A stretch of 64,000 nt of DNA from contig NZ_CP014504.1 in the NCBI RefSeq assembly GCF_001590605.1, positions 5,084,001-5,148,000 on the forward strand, in the 5' to 3' direction. Within the stretch, counting starts at the first letter, position 1, and each line of letters opens with the position of its first letter. Shown here piece by piece: positions 63,027-64,000 of the stretch. A program made the translations under genes and the position numbers. The notes below the pieces were generated by a model that made no database searches, was not told where the DNA came from, and saw only the letters and a program-made list of their open reading frames with translations. The DNA comes from Pedobacter cryoconitis. GTDB taxonomy: Bacteria; Bacteroidota; Bacteroidia; Sphingobacteriales; Sphingobacteriaceae.

Positions 63027-64000
63027 CTAAATAACGGTAAAATGATAGTCTACTTCCATATATCCTCTTATAGGTAATGGATAAGGAAGCAGTTTACTGG
63101 TTAATTCTTTTTGCAAGACTTCAAACTGCAACAGGCTAAAAAAATCTTTATACAATAAGTTCGATTGAATATGTAAACCTATTTTATATTTCCCTGGTTT
63201 GAGCGGGAGGTTTTTTAAGATACCTTTAATTTCAAATTTTTTTTCGGAGGTACTTATTTTAAACATCTCTTCACTGCGTAAATCTACAAAACCTGCTTTC
63301 TGATCGTATTCATCATAAATAAATAGCGCAATAGATTGAAAACTATTTTCCATAAGGCTTTCGATAATGATACGAAAAGTCAGATCCTCATGTGAGGTGA
63401 TTTCAGCTTTATCTATTTGGAACAGGCATAAACATATATCTGAGTTAAGCTGAAAATCTGAAATAACAGTTTTAGAGATTTCATTGCTATTTTTTGATGA
63501 ATATTTTGTTATAACCTCATTAACTTCACCTTGAAAAACCAGTTCGCCATGATGCAGCAATAATCCTTTATTGCACAAAGATTTTATACTTTCCATCTGG
63601 TGGCTCACAAATAAGACCGTTCTGCCTTCGCCCTTACTGATCTCACCCATTTTTCCAAGGCACTTTTTCTGAAATTCTGCATCTCCAACAGCAAGGACTT
63701 CATCCACAATTAAAATCTCTGATTCCAGATGTGCGGCGACAGCAAAGGCTAATCTAACATACATACCCGATGAATATTTCTTAACAGGAGTATCTATATA
63801 CCTTTCTATACCTGCAAAATCAACAATAGCATCAAAATGCTTTTTAATTTCTACTTTGCGCATACCCAGAATTGCACCATTTAAAAAGATGTTCTCTCTG
63901 CCAGTTAACTCCGGATGAAAGCCGGTGCCTACCTCCAGCAAACTGGCGATACGTCCTTTTACTTTGATTGACCCTGTCGTTGGAGAAGTCACCCTGCTCA
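63027..64000 (-). CDS. Polysaccharide ABC exporter ATPase with Wzt-type C-terminal domain (5' end outside window)
   Basis: The frame is open to the right edge, so the N-terminus, including Walker A, lies beyond 64000. Visible are GRIASLLEVGTGFHPELTGREN, signature YSSGMYVRLAFAVAAH, Walker B ILIVDEVLAVGDAEFQKKC and the H-loop VSHQM. An extra ~150-residue beta domain follows, as in Wzt, where it binds the glycan chain before export. This indicates ABC-dependent export of an O-antigen-like polymer; the permease is probably upstream, outside the window. Confidence 0.9.
   Translation of the reverse strand, partial: SRVTSPTTGSIKVKGRIASLLEVGTGFHPELTGRENIFLNGAILGMRKVEIKKHFDAIVDFAGIERYIDTPVKKYSSGMYVRLAFAVAAHLESEILIVDEVLAVGDAEFQKKCLGKMGEISKGEGRTVLFVSHQMESIKSLCNKGLLLHHGELVFQGEVNEVITKYSSKNSNEISKTVISDFQLNSDICLCLFQIDKAEITSHEDLTFRIIIESLMENSFQSIALFIYDEYDQKAGFVDLRSEEMFKISTSEKKFEIKGILKNLPLKPGKYKIGLHIQSNLLYKDFFSLLQFEVLQKELTSKLLPYPLPIRGYMEVDYHFTVI

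Overview
The window reads as chromosome of a member of the Bacteroidota, most likely family Sphingobacteriaceae (Pedobacter-like). The reasons are repeated matches to the Bacteroidota promoter element TAnnTTTG, the gliding/type IX secretion lipoprotein GldD, DUF1501/DUF1800 partners, a glucosamine-6-phosphate deaminase fused to a PIG-L domain, futalosine-route menaquinone genes, and many secreted proteins of families typical of this phylum. Genus is an inference; there is no 16S rRNA gene here.

Region 1 (1-15.05 kb) is mostly housekeeping: hflX, rbfA, an M23-like peptidase and two small envelope proteins; convergent lipid-kinase and phosphatidate-phosphatase genes; a DUF1800-DUF1501 pair; aat; a large SNF2 helicase; two small exported proteins; and a long TPR protein. 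Region 2 (15.1-16.9 kb) is one IS1182-like insertion sequence. It sits inside the hairpin loop of what was the terminator of the TPR gene, with an apparent 8-bp target duplication. Region 3 (16.9-28.8 kb) holds comA, aroE, gldD, a metallo-beta-lactamase hydrolase, a LolC/E-like permease and a lipoprotein on the plus strand. These are followed by mqnB-mqnD on the minus strand and then queD, folE, fabD and a very large orphan histidine kinase.

Region 4 (28.8-44.96 kb) has a coiled-coil membrane protein, a GHL10 hydrolase, an M16 protease, the NagB-PIG-L fusion, an ABC exporter pair, a C-terminal processing protease, a ferredoxin with its reductase, lpxH, prfA and tRNA-Asp(GTC) with a clear promoter and terminator. 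Non-coding structure is concentrated at 34.4-36.9 kb: a 66-nt hairpin, an 83-nt hairpin with a perfect 31-bp stem, and a degenerate ~15-bp tandem array of about 19 units.

Region 5 (45.0-46.1 kb), directly after the tRNA, is a gene-poor accessory patch. It has 32-bp direct repeats 870 bp apart, an 11-bp tandem repeat, a 50-nt hairpin, five GGACA boxes phased at 10 bp, and one small reading frame.

Region 6 (46.1-64.0 kb) is a single minus-strand surface-polysaccharide cluster of 17 tightly packed or overlapping genes, running past the right edge. It encodes an ABC exporter ATPase with a Wzt-type C-terminal domain, a methyltransferase, many glycosyltransferases (GT2, GT4, GT10-like and GT8-like), an acyltransferase, a Wzy-like membrane protein and a WcaF-like acetyltransferase. 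One GT2 gene is broken by a single in-frame TAA. The likely product is a branched, acylated or acetylated cell-surface glycan. I found no CRISPR array, prophage, rRNA operon or plasmid functions. The noncoding repeats and the IS-split terminator are the most unusual items.
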